The notes under the pieces are model-generated. The model searched no databases and was not told where the DNA came from. It was given only the letters and a program-made list of their open reading frames with translations. A program made the position numbers and the translations under genes. This document shows positions 17,460 through 26,132 of a DNA stretch of 64,000 nucleotides, piece by piece (within the stretch, counting starts at the first letter, position 1; every line of letters starts with the position of its first letter). The stretch comes from JALZKA01 sp963734015 (lineage in GTDB: Bacteria; Actinomycetota; Thermoleophilia; Solirubrobacterales; 70-9). The stretch spans positions 157,812 to 221,811 of the forward strand of contig CAVTFG010000017.1 of the NCBI GenBank assembly GCA_963734015.1. The letters are read 5' to 3'.

Positions 17460-18360
17460 CCGCCTTCGAGGAGCGCCCGGCGGCGCTCACGGGTTGTACG
17501 TAGCCTCCGCATCGCCGCATCCTTGCCGGCGTGGAGGTCGTCCCATGTGAGCGGGAATACCTGGAAGTTGCGTGACGCGAGATAGGCCGTCCGCCGCCGG
17601 TCGTCGACGAACTTCTTCGGGGTGGCGTGGAACATGAAGCTGTCGATCTCGACCACGAGCCGCTCGGGCCGGTAGAGGAAGTCGACCCGATACGGGCCGA
17701 TCCAGTGGTCGCTCTTGTCGGGCTCGAGGTCGTGTTCGCGCAGGACGCGAAGCGCGACCCGTTCGGCCTTCGAGCGCACGATCCGCGGCCCCCGCTCAGT
17801 GGCGAGGAGGTTGCGGAGAGCCTTGGCGCCGCGGCGGGTCGGGTGGGCCTCGAGGGTGGCGTGGAGCTGGTGGTCGGTGACAAGCCGCTGCACTCGCGCT
17901 TCGTTGAGAGCCTCGACGAGCTCGTGAGGATCCACCGCACCTGCCAAGTCCAACAAAGTCAGTGAGGGGGAGGTGATCGGCAGTCCGCGGTGGCGGCGAA
18001 GCTCGCCGGGTGCGAGATGGGAGAGCGAATGCACGCGGACGCCGGTCAGAGGCCGGCGATTGCGCTCAACCACGGTGACGTGGATGTCGTCGCTGGCAGC
18101 GCTCGGGAGTGCCATGAGACGCCCTGCCGTGTGGTGCTCAGGAGGGCACGTGGCCGGCAGGCGAAGATTGCGGCGGTCTCGTAAGCGAGCGGATGCACCG
18201 CCCTGTGCCCGACGAGGTAGACGCCGGGGTGGATGGGAATCAAGCCACCGGAGGCGATGCGCCGCTGAATCACGCGAGGGGTGAACCCCGCACGGAGGAG
18301 CTGCTGACGAGTGACGATCCCCTTCTGCCGCCCTGCGAGCTCGGCCAGAACCTCATCGAG
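17456..18360 (-). pseudogene. AbiEi-like/DUF559 endonuclease-fold protein, frameshifted
   Basis: The N-terminal frame (about 18360-18140) gives GIVTRQQLLRAGFTPRVIQRR and IPIHPGVYLVGH, a winged-helix AbiEi antitoxin-type domain. The C-terminal frame gives HHTAGRLMALPSAASDD through the DUF559 nuclease-like domain (YRVDFLYRPERLVVEIDS, NFQVFPLTWDDL). One missing C near 18137 joins them into ~300 residues. Such two-domain proteins are abundant in actinobacteria and have no firm function; defence or repair roles have been proposed. No start codon is clear: a GTG at 18273 is internal to the domain. Confidence 0.75.
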
Positions 18361-18448
18361 TTTTCGCGGTGAAGTACCTATACGGTGCTCTAGCGCGAAA
18401 ACCCGCGGGATTCGCCCCCGTGGTGCGGCTATCGATAGAGGAGAGGGG

Positions 18449-18943
18449 CTAGCGGCGGGCTTCGAAGAACGCCCGGAGTTGCTCGGCGGCTTCGTCCGCC
18501 AGGAGGCCGCCGTCGACCTCCGGGCGATGGTTGAACGCTGGTTCGTCGAGGACGTCGAGGACGCTCCCAGCGGCTCCGGCCTTGGGGTCGGCCGTGGCGT
18601 AGACCACCCGCGGCACGCGGGCGAGCACGATTGCCCCCGCGCACATCGCGCACGGCTCGAGCGTCACGTAGAGCGTCGTGAGCGGCAGCCGCCACCCGCC
18701 CATCACCGATGCGCCCTGGCGCAGGACCAGGATCTCGGCGTGCGCCGTCGGGTCCTGGCGGAGCTCGCGCTGGTTTCCGGCCTGGGCAAGGATCTCGTCG
18801 TTGCGCGCCAGGACTGCCCCGATGGGCACATCGCCATGACCCGCCGCTCGCTCGGCCTCGCCGAGGGCCAGGAGCATCAGCTCCCGGTCGAGCTCGGTGA
18901 AGCGCCCCGCGGTCAGGTCGTACGGACGATGTACACGCCGCAC
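18449..18943 (-). CDS. tadA: tRNA adenosine(34) deaminase-type nucleoside deaminase
   Basis: A zinc-dependent cytidine-deaminase-fold enzyme. DPTAHAEILVLRQ contains the zinc histidine and catalytic glutamate, and LEPCAMCAGAIVLARV contains the two zinc cysteines. GDVPIGAVLARNDEIL near the start is typical of TadA, which makes inosine at the wobble position of tRNA-Arg(ACG). The ATG at 18943 overlaps the USP gene stop; an internal ATG (LMLLALGEAERA) is an alternative start. Length 164 residues fits the family. Confidence 0.88.
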   Translation of the reverse strand: MRRVHRPYDLTAGRFTELDRELMLLALGEAERAAGHGDVPIGAVLARNDEILAQAGNQRELRQDPTAHAEILVLRQGASVMGGWRLPLTTLYVTLEPCAMCAGAIVLARVPRVVYATADPKAGAAGSVLDVLDEPAFNHRPEVDGGLLADEAAEQLRAFFEARR

Positions 18944-19356
18944 GGGGCGTGGTGGGAGATCTTGTTCGGCACGCTACCGAGCAGGAAGCGGCGGGCGCCG
19001 GTCATGCCCTTGTTGCCGACGACGATCAGGTCGGCGCCGATCTCCTCGGCAACGTCGAGGATCGCGTCGGCGGGGTCGCCCTCGCGTGCGTGAGTCTCGG
19101 CCTCCACGCCCGCGTCGCGAGCCGCGCCGGCGGCGTTCTCGAGCAGCGCGTTCACGTCCTCGCGCGGGCCGACGCCGTGAGCGATATCGCCGGGCACCTG
19201 CTGCGCCTCGTTTCGCAGCCGGTCCTGCGGGACGGGCTCGAAGGCGCTGACGAGGTCGAGGCTCGCGCCGGTCGCCTTGGCGAGCTCGGTCGCATGCTGG
19301 ACGGCGACCGACGCGGTTTCCGACCCGTCGGTGCCTACAACGATGCGCTTGAACAC
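18913..19356 (-). CDS. Universal stress protein (UspA family)
   Basis: A 147-residue single Usp domain beginning VFKRIVVGTDGSETAS. The ATP-binding signature near the C-terminus is VVGNKGMTGARRFLLGSV. The GTG at 19356 was chosen over longer frames because GAGGAGGG precedes it by five bases. It would bind ATP and act in stress tolerance in the cytoplasm. Its 3' end overlaps the start of the TadA-like gene by about 30 bp. Confidence 0.92.
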   Translation of the reverse strand: MFKRIVVGTDGSETASVAVQHATELAKATGASLDLVSAFEPVPQDRLRNEAQQVPGDIAHGVGPREDVNALLENAAGAARDAGVEAETHAREGDPADAILDVAEEIGADLIVVGNKGMTGARRFLLGSVPNKISHHAPCGVYIVRTT

Positions 19357-19401
19357 GAAACCCTCCTCGGACCCGGGGGACAGCGCCGCCATACTAACCG
19401 C

Positions 19402-19488
19402 GTGCCGCGCAGCTGGACGATCTCCGTAGCGATCCTCGTCGTCTGCCTGTTCGCGTCCGTCGTGATCGCGATCACGAAGCTCACCTGA
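19402..19488 (+). CDS. Predicted 28-residue single-pass membrane peptide
   Basis: Starting at GTG 19402 the frame reads PRSWTISVAILVVCLFASV and ends AITKLT: a short basic start, one hydrophobic helix and a polar end. A TACTAA -10-like hexamer lies about six bases before the GTG, consistent with a leaderless transcript, and there is no ribosome site. It is divergent from the USP gene. Evidence is limited to this pattern. Confidence 0.42.
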   Translation: MPRSWTISVAILVVCLFASVVIAITKLT

Positions 19489-19517
19489 GGCTGTTCCGCG
19501 CGCATACACTGCGCCGC

Positions 19518-20264
19518 ATGTCGGAAACGACCAGGGTCGCCGACGGGGTTTGGCGGGTCGCGGGCGACTTCCGCAAGGCGATGAACGTCTTCCTGATCGA
19601 GGATGACGGCGGCGTGACCATGTACGACGCCGGCACCAAGGGGATGGTCAAGCCGATCAGGAGGGCGGCGGACGAGCTCGGCGGGCTCAAGCGGATCGTT
19701 CTGGGTCACGCGCACCACGACCATCGCGGATCGGCGCCGGGCCTCGGCGTTCCGGTGCTCTGCCATCCCGACGAGGTGGCCGATGCCGAAGGCGACGGCG
19801 GCTACCACACCTTCGACATCGAACAGATCCCGTGGTGGTTCTCGCGCGCCGTCTACCCCATTCTCCTGAAGCGGATCTGGGACGGAGGCCCGGTCAAGAT
19901 CTCCGACACGGTGTCCGAAGGCGACGAGGTGGCCGGCTTCAAGGTCGTCCACTTTCCGGGCCACGCCGTCGGCCTGATCGGCCTCTGGCGAGAGGCCGAC
20001 CGTCTCGCACTCGTGAGCGACACGATCTACCAGGTCAACTCGATCCGCCTGAAGGCGCTTCCCGAGGATGTGCGACCGATGGTGCCCCATCCCGTTTGGG
20101 CACACGACTACGCCAAGTCGATCGAGAGCGTCAGGAAGCTGGCGAGCCTTGGCGCGACGGCGATCTGGCCGGGACACGAGGACGCAGTGGAGGGAACCGA
20201 GGAGGCGGTTCGCGCCCGGCTCAACCGCGCCGCCGATCGCGCGATCGCGGAGCCCGGCACCTGA
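19518..20264 (+). CDS. MBL-fold metallo-hydrolase
   Basis: A 248-residue metallo-beta-lactamase-fold protein. The zinc-binding motif is GHAHHDHRGSAPGL; later ligands are FPGHAVGLIGL, ALVSDTIYQ and WPGHEDAV. It is probably a hydrolase of the glyoxalase-II-like group with unknown substrate. The aromatic/basic middle stretch (IPWWFSRAVYPILLKRIWD) could contact the membrane. The cyclophilin gene follows in the same direction. Confidence 0.87.
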   Translation: MSETTRVADGVWRVAGDFRKAMNVFLIEDDGGVTMYDAGTKGMVKPIRRAADELGGLKRIVLGHAHHDHRGSAPGLGVPVLCHPDEVADAEGDGGYHTFDIEQIPWWFSRAVYPILLKRIWDGGPVKISDTVSEGDEVAGFKVVHFPGHAVGLIGLWREADRLALVSDTIYQVNSIRLKALPEDVRPMVPHPVWAHDYAKSIESVRKLASLGATAIWPGHEDAVEGTEEAVRARLNRAADRAIAEPGT

Positions 20265-20320
20265 CGCAGCTCGAGTCGGGCGGCGTTGGCCGCCGGCAGC
20301 GACTCGCTAGGGTCAGTCGC

Positions 20321-20779
20321 ATGTCAACCGCTGTGATGCACACAAACGCTGGATCGATCACCCTCGAGCTGTTCGACGAGGACGCGCCGAAGACCGTCGA
20401 GAACTTCCGCAAGCTCGCGGGCGACGGCTTCTACGACGGCCTCATCTTCCATCGCGTGATCCCCGACTTCATGATCCAGGGCGGCTGCCCGGAGGGCACC
20501 GGCACCGGCGGCCCCGGATACACGTTCGAGGACGAGTTCAACGAGCACAAGGTCGAGCGCGGCGCGCTGGCGATGGCCAACGCGGGCCCGAACACGAACG
20601 GATCCCAGTTCTTCATCGTCACGATCCCCGCCGCCGACTGGCTCGACGGGAAGCACACCGTGTTCGGCAAGGTGACCGAGGGCATGGACGCTGTCGACGC
20701 GATCGAGGGCACGCAGACCGGTGGCGGCGACAAGCCGGTCGAGCCGCAGACGATCGAGCGGGTCGAACTCGATCACTAG
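20321..20779 (+). CDS. Peptidyl-prolyl cis-trans isomerase (cyclophilin)
   Basis: A 152-residue cytoplasmic cyclophilin without signal peptide. The catalytic arginine and hydrophobic pocket are in GLIFHRVIPDFMIQGG, followed by ALAMANAGPNTNGSQFFI and HTVFGKVTEGMD. It accelerates proline isomerisation in folding. The start at 20321 aligns with the family's N-terminus. It overlaps the stop of the convergent SDR gene by four bases. Confidence 0.95.
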   Translation: MSTAVMHTNAGSITLELFDEDAPKTVENFRKLAGDGFYDGLIFHRVIPDFMIQGGCPEGTGTGGPGYTFEDEFNEHKVERGALAMANAGPNTNGSQFFIVTIPAADWLDGKHTVFGKVTEGMDAVDAIEGTQTGGGDKPVEPQTIERVELDH

Positions 20780-21513
20780 GCGCGGTGCACGTCGGTCGCC
20801 GTCGCCTGGTTGACCGGCTTGACCGCGATGTAGTCCAGGTTCACGTTGGGCGCGCGGGTGACCGCGAAAGCGATCACGTCGGCCACATCCTCCGCGGTCA
20901 GCGCGTCGATCCCGCGGTAGACCTCGGCGGCGCGATCGGCGTCGCCCTCGAATCGCACCAGTGAGAACTCGGTCTCGACCATGCCCGGAGCCACCTCGGT
21001 GACCCGGATCGGCTTGCCGAGCAGCTCCAAGCGGAGCGTCCGGCACAGCGCGTTCGCGGCGTGCTTGGCTGCGGTGTAGCCCGCGCCGCCGGGATAGACC
21101 TCGACCCCGGCAACGGAGCCGATCACCACGATGTGCCCGTTCCCCCCTCGCTCGAGCGCCGGGAGGAGCGCCTTCGTCACGCGCTCGACCCCGAGGACGT
21201 TCGTCTCGTACATCGTGAGCCACGCCGCCTCGTCGGCTTCGGCTACCGGTTCGAGGCCGAGCGCGCCGCCGGCGCTGTGCACGATGACGTCGACCGACTC
21301 CAGGGCGGCCGCCAGCGCGGCGACTGACTCCGGATCGGTCACGTCCAGCTCAACGGCCTCGCCCCCCACCTCCCGGGCCAGGTCACGGCAGCGGTCGATC
21401 CGGCGTGCGGCCGCCACGGTGTGCAGCCCGTGCGCGGCCAGCGCGCGAACCGCGGCGGCGCCGATGCCGCTCGACGCGCCGGTGACCAACGCTGTTCGCT
21501 TGCCCGGTTCCAC
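20776..21513 (-). CDS. Short-chain dehydrogenase/reductase
   Basis: A 245-residue classical SDR. The nucleotide-binding motif is TGASSGIGAAAV, the NNAG equivalent is HSAGG, and the catalytic tetrad includes a serine in IVVIGSVAG and YTAAK. The arginine in AAARRIDRC after the second strand suggests NADPH preference. The C-terminal segment (VNLDYIAVKPVNQ) matches NADP-dependent serine/3-hydroxy-acid dehydrogenase relatives (YdfG type). GTG start at 21513. Confidence 0.9.
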   Translation of the reverse strand: MEPGKRTALVTGASSGIGAAAVRALAAHGLHTVAAARRIDRCRDLAREVGGEAVELDVTDPESVAALAAALESVDVIVHSAGGALGLEPVAEADEAAWLTMYETNVLGVERVTKALLPALERGGNGHIVVIGSVAGVEVYPGGAGYTAAKHAANALCRTLRLELLGKPIRVTEVAPGMVETEFSLVRFEGDADRAAEVYRGIDALTAEDVADVIAFAVTRAPNVNLDYIAVKPVNQATATDVHRA

Positions 21514-21547
21514 GGCGGGCAGTCTAGGCGTGGCAGGATGTCGCGCC

Positions 21548-22330
21548 GTGGGCGACGGCGCAACACCACCACCGCAGGAGCAGCCGGACTCGGGCGACCT
21601 CGCGACGAACCCCCGCCTGCTCGCGATCGCCAAGGCGCTTCGGAAGGTCCTGCCCGGCGACAGCCGGTTCGGCGAAGACCCGCTCTCGACGGCCGGCGAC
21701 AAGCAGAGTCAGATCCTGGGGCGACGTCTCGCCGATGCGACGGCCGAGCGCCCGACGCTGCTGCGCGAGGCCGGGCTTACCGCCCTGCAGGTGCTGGACG
21801 CGATGGGCCAGACGCTGGGCCGCATCCCCGTCCACGCCGACCTGACGATCGTCTTCACCGACCTCGTGGACTTCTCGAAGTGGTCTCTGGGCGCCGGCGA
21901 CGAGGCGGCCGTCGAGCTGCTCCGCGAGGTGAGCATCGCGATCGAGCCACCGGTTGCCGATCAATCGGGCGAGGTGGTGAAGCGCCTGGGAGACGGGATG
22001 ATGGCCGTGTTCGCGGCTCCCGCTGACGCCCTCACCGCGATCGAGGAGGCCAAGCGCGGCCTGGCCGACGTCCAGGTCGGCGGTTACCGCCCGCGGCTGC
22101 GCGCCGGCATGCACGTCGGCCGGCCCGAGCGTGTCGGCGACGACTACTTCGGCGTGGACGTGAACGTCGCGGCCCGCGTAGCCGAGGCGGCGTCCGCCGA
22201 CGAGATCCTGGCCTCCGGCCGGGCGGTGGAGGGCCTGGACGCCGATCGCGTCAGGGCGAAGCGCAAGCGCCTCTTCCGCGCCAAGGGCGTGCCGACCGCG
22301 GTCAAGGTCTACGCCGTGCGCAGCGCTTAG
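21548..22330 (+). CDS. Class III adenylate/guanylate cyclase
   Basis: About 260 residues with a GTG start. Residues ~20-95 look like the helical regulatory domain seen in mycobacterial Rv1264-type cyclases (KALRKVLPGDSRFGEDPL, ALQVLDAMGQTLGR). The catalytic domain follows, with LTIVFTDLVDFSKWSLG (metal aspartates) and VVKRLGDGMMAVFAAP. VDVNVAARVAEAA carries the transition-state asparagine/arginine pair. It would make cAMP in the cytoplasm. Convergent with the CocE-like gene, overlapping by four bases. Confidence 0.88.
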   Translation: MGDGATPPPQEQPDSGDLATNPRLLAIAKALRKVLPGDSRFGEDPLSTAGDKQSQILGRRLADATAERPTLLREAGLTALQVLDAMGQTLGRIPVHADLTIVFTDLVDFSKWSLGAGDEAAVELLREVSIAIEPPVADQSGEVVKRLGDGMMAVFAAPADALTAIEEAKRGLADVQVGGYRPRLRAGMHVGRPERVGDDYFGVDVNVAARVAEAASADEILASGRAVEGLDADRVRAKRKRLFRAKGVPTAVKVYAVRSA

Positions 22331-24747
22331 ACCTTGGACGCCTTGCGGAGCCCGATGCGCTCCGGGCTGCGGTCGCGGTTACCGGCGACGTCCACCGCAC
22401 GGACGCTGTAGTTCACCGGCCGGTCGAGCGGCACGCTGAAGCGCCGCCTTGCCGGGCAATCACTCCACCCGCCACCGCGTGGCTTGCACTCGAACGTCGC
22501 GCGGGCCTCGTTCGAGCTCGCGGTGACGATCACGGCGCTCCGCCTTGCTCGGACGCGGACGTCCGTCTTCGGGTTCGACCGGTCGACCTTGAATCGGGCC
22601 GAGGCCGGTGTCGGGTCGACATTCGAATCCGGGTCGATCGCCCGCACCTCGAACGCATGCCACCCCTGCGGCAGCGCGCCGGGCTCGAACGCGCGCTCGC
22701 AGGCGGCCCAGTCGCGCACCCTCGTCGAGTCCAGCCGGCACTCGTAGGTCGAGTCCACGTCCGAGGACATGAAGTCGAACCGCGGCGTTCGGTCGCGCGA
22801 CCCGAACGCGGGCCGCTCGAGGAACCGCGTCGCGGGCGGGCCGACGTCGAAGCCCGGGGCGAGCTGCATCTCGGCCGGGAGGATCTTCGGCGCCGGCTCG
22901 GCGACGAGCCCACCGAGGTCGCCGGGGGACTCGACGACGGGCAGCCGCAGCTCCAGGTTCGACACCCTGACCTCGCTCTGACCGGGCGACGCGCGGCCAA
23001 ACGGGGCGTCGTCGGGCAACAGCTCGAGCTTGGCCACGTGGCCCTCCTTGAACTCCCAACCGTTGGGGTTCAGCTGGAACACCTGGCGGCTCGGGCCGCC
23101 GATCTCCGGCCTCCAGAGGCCGCGGGCGACGAGCTTCTGATCGCCGTTCGGCGCGATGTCCATGAGGCGTGCCGCGATCTGCGTGTTGGCGCCCGGCGCG
23201 TCGATCCTGGCGACCACGGTGGGCGAGCCGAGGAGGGTGTACCCCTCCGCCGGCGCCGCCGGGAGCTTGTAGATCGCCCCGGCGGGGCTGTCGCCTGCCG
23301 GGACGGTCTGGCACGAGTTTGCGACTGGGCTCGCAAACTCGTTTCCGTACAGCGTGCCGCTGGTCCCGATGGTCTTGGCCGGTGCCGAGTCGAACGTGAT
23401 CTCACCCGGAGCCAGCGTCGCCAGGCTGTCGCCGTGGAACGGGCCGGCGGGCGGCTCACCGCACGCCTGGGTGAGCGCGTCGACCCCTGCCTGCGGCTCG
23501 GCACCCTCGCCGAGGAGGTAGTGCGCAAACCACGCGTTCTCGCGCGCCGCGATGTACTGGTTGGTCTGCGCCTGCCCCTGGCCACGTGGATGGCCGAAGT
23601 CGCCGAAGGTCAGTGCGATGTCGGCGTCCGGATGGTTGGTGAGGGTCCGGTTGTAATACCGCGCGGCCTCGTTGGCGGGGAACAGGTCGTCCGTGAACCC
23701 GATCGAGATCAGGAGCGGCGGGGGCGCGACCGAATCGTCGATGTAGTACGAGGAGTGGTGCTGCGTGATCTCCTCGACGATCGCCTCGGCATCGGCGCCG
23801 TAGGGGCCTCCCGTGTCGAGCAGGTTCTTCCACCCGGTGAGGTCGGCGGCCGGGTCCGACCCCTCGGGAGCGTAGATGCCGTTGGCAAGGCCACCGAGGT
23901 AGAGGAGATTCACGTAGCTCTGCTTCTCCACGCCGATCCGGTCGGTCGCGCCGAAGTACGGCGCGTCCGCGACGTAGTCGTAGAGCCCGCCGTTCGGGAC
24001 CAGCGAGTACGCGAGGTCGGTCCAGGGGATCTCGGGAGCGGCGGCGCCGATCTCGAGCGCGGTGCCCTCCGGCGACTCCCACTCGACCAGGCTCCCGTCG
24101 GGAAGCATCTTCCGGTCGCGGAGCGCCGCCAGCGCCATCGACATCCCGCCGCCGTACGATCCGCCGGTCGCGCCGATCGCGCCCGGGTCCACCAGCCCCT
24201 CGTCGACGAGCATGCCGATCAGCTCCTGCGCGTCACGAACCTCGTAGCGCGTGTCCATCAGCCTGACGTAGCCGTCCGCGCAGCCCTCCGGGTCGGCCAG
24301 GCGCGACGCCTCCGTGCCGCAGGACTCGTGGAAGCCGCGGGTGGTGATGCTGAAGGTCGCATAGCCCTGGTCGAGCCAGCGGCGCATCTGCGCGAGGCCG
24401 ATCTTGGAGCCGCCGTAGCCGTGGAACATCATGACCGTCGGATAGGGGCCGTCGGGGCCGGTCTCGGGCTCGGGCGGGAACGCGACGTTCACGTCGATCG
24501 GGACGCCGTCGAAGCTCTTCACCGTGCTCCGCGGGCTCTCGCTGCAGAAGCGGATCCCCGCGTTGGGCGCCGCCTGGACAGCGCAGTCCACCGGTGTCGC
24601 CGTGTCGCTGAACACGCTCGTGATCTCGGCGTCCGCCGCCGCCGGCCCCGCGAGCATCAGGATCCCCGCCGTAAGTGCGATCGCCGCCGGCTTCCAGCCG
24701 AACGCCCCCTGCCTGAACGCTTCAACGCCACCTCCATGGGCTTTCAC
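22327..24747 (-). CDS. Secreted CocE/NonD-type alpha/beta hydrolase (X-Pro dipeptidyl-peptidase-like)
   Basis: An 806-residue exported hydrolase. A signal peptide is visible (KPAAIALTAGILMLAGPAAADA). The S15-like catalytic domain has the nucleophile in GATGGSYGGGMS (about residue 196), an acid in GFTDDLFPANEA and a histidine in FGDFGHPRGQGQ. A jelly-roll-like C-terminal domain follows, then ~170 residues of Ig-like repeats (YECRLDSTRVRDWAACE, FECKPRGGGWSDC) common in actinobacterial surface proteins. The GTG overlaps the upstream helicase stop. Substrate unknown. Confidence 0.85.
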   Translation of the reverse strand: MKAHGGGVEAFRQGAFGWKPAAIALTAGILMLAGPAAADAEITSVFSDTATPVDCAVQAAPNAGIRFCSESPRSTVKSFDGVPIDVNVAFPPEPETGPDGPYPTVMMFHGYGGSKIGLAQMRRWLDQGYATFSITTRGFHESCGTEASRLADPEGCADGYVRLMDTRYEVRDAQELIGMLVDEGLVDPGAIGATGGSYGGGMSMALAALRDRKMLPDGSLVEWESPEGTALEIGAAAPEIPWTDLAYSLVPNGGLYDYVADAPYFGATDRIGVEKQSYVNLLYLGGLANGIYAPEGSDPAADLTGWKNLLDTGGPYGADAEAIVEEITQHHSSYYIDDSVAPPPLLISIGFTDDLFPANEAARYYNRTLTNHPDADIALTFGDFGHPRGQGQAQTNQYIAARENAWFAHYLLGEGAEPQAGVDALTQACGEPPAGPFHGDSLATLAPGEITFDSAPAKTIGTSGTLYGNEFASPVANSCQTVPAGDSPAGAIYKLPAAPAEGYTLLGSPTVVARIDAPGANTQIAARLMDIAPNGDQKLVARGLWRPEIGGPSRQVFQLNPNGWEFKEGHVAKLELLPDDAPFGRASPGQSEVRVSNLELRLPVVESPGDLGGLVAEPAPKILPAEMQLAPGFDVGPPATRFLERPAFGSRDRTPRFDFMSSDVDSTYECRLDSTRVRDWAACERAFEPGALPQGWHAFEVRAIDPDSNVDPTPASARFKVDRSNPKTDVRVRARRSAVIVTASSNEARATFECKPRGGGWSDCPARRRFSVPLDRPVNYSVRAVDVAGNRDRSPERIGLRKASKV

Positions 24748-25961
24748 CGAGGGTCCCTGGCGCCCTCGGCTGTCGCAACGATGCCGAGGAAACTTAGCGA
24801 CTCCGGGAGCGCGTCCGGCCGCGAGCCGACATGGCGGCGCCCGCCATGGGGAACGGCGCCGAACTCGCTCGTAAGATCGAGCGCGCGAGCGATGCGACCG
24901 ACCTCGTGCGCCTGGTCGGCCATCACGAACGTGACGCCGATCCCGCTGCTGCCCGGCCCTGCGCCGTCCGGCCGATCCGGTGAACGTAACCGTCGCGATC
25001 CTCGGGCGGATCGAAGTTGATCACGTGGGTGATGCCCCGGACGTCGATGCCGCGGGCGGCGACGTCGGTCGCGATGAGGGCGTCGAGGCGTCCCGCCTCG
25101 AACGAGGCGAGCGTCCGCGTGCGGTTGCCCTGCGCCTTGCCGCCGTGCATCGCCGCCGCGTTCACGCCGCGCGCGGACAGCCGCTTGGCAAGGCGGTCGG
25201 CGCCGCGGCGGGTCCTGACGAACACGAGCGCCAGCCCGTCGTCGTCGATGGTCCTTCAGCTCGTTCACGAGCGCGTTCAGCTTGTGCTGGTGCTCGACGC
25301 CGACGAACCGGTGCTCGATATCCGGCCGCGTTTCCTCACTGACGCGGTTCTCGTGGCGCCGCGCGTTACGGGTGTGGCGCTTGGCAAGGCCGTCGACCTC
25401 CCCGGCCAGCGTGGCCGAGAAGAGCAGCGTCTGCCGCGACTTGGGCGTGAGCTTCAGGATGCGCTCGACGTCCGGCCGAAAGCCCATGTCGAGCATCCGG
25501 TCGGCCTCGTCGAGCACCATCACTTGGACGTGCTCGAGGGTCAGGGCGCGGCGGTCGAGCAGGTCGAGCAGCCGGCCAGGGGTCGCGACCAGCAGGTGCG
25601 CCTTGCGCGCCTTTTGGATCTGCGGCTGGATTCCGACGCCGCCGAAGACGGCGAGCGTCTTGAGCCCGCGCGCCTGCGCGAGCGGCCGGGCGTCGTCCAC
25701 GATCTGCGCCGCCAGCTCGCGCGTGGGCGCGAGGACGAGCGCGGCGGGGCGCCTGGCCCCGGCGTCGAGGGAATCGAGGATCGGCGCAACGAACGCCAGG
25801 GTCTTGCCCGACCCGGTGGGTGATTGGGCCAGGACGTCGTGCCCGGCGAGGGCATCGGGGATGACCTGGCGCTGGATCGGGAACGGTTCTCTGATCCCCT
25901 GCTTGGTGAGTTGGCTCGCGACAGCGCGCGAGATGCCGAGATCGGCAAACGACTGAGACAT
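24744..25961 (-). pseudogene. DEAD-box RNA helicase with two compensating frameshifts
   Basis: The first ~235 residues show the Q motif (FADLGISRAVASQL, FPIQ), motif I SPTGSGKT, PTREL, DEAD and SAT. Near 25250 the frame changes (one extra G) to FVRTRRGADRLAKRL and through DVAARGIDVRGI and HRIGRTA. Near 24950 it returns to the original frame for IGVTFVMADQAHEV and the C-terminus. Corrected, it is a ~400-residue RhlE-like helicase for RNA remodelling. A perfect GAAAGGAG ribosome site precedes the ATG. Preservation of all motifs suggests sequence errors rather than old decay. Confidence 0.82.
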
Positions 25962-26058
25962 GTGTGCTCCTTTCGCGGCCGTGGGCCGCGGGGCAGTTCG
26001 GGAGATTCGATTCGACCCGAAACTGCGCTGAGCGCACCTAAGGAAAGAGACGAAACCT

Positions 26059-26080
26059 CACGGACGAACGTACGTCCGTG
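26059..26080. promoter_or_regulatory. Hairpin in the leader region of the DEAD-box helicase gene
   Basis: Perfect eight-base arms CACGGACG and CGTCCGTG enclose a six-base loop. It lies ~100 bp upstream of the helicase ATG and ~50 bp after the desaturase stop. It could terminate the desaturase transcript or be a regulatory leader element; there is no T-run. Confidence 0.5.
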
Positions 26081-26132
26081 CCGAAGACCGTAGCAGCACC
26101 CCAACCGAAAGGGCGCCGATGGGTGCGAACGT

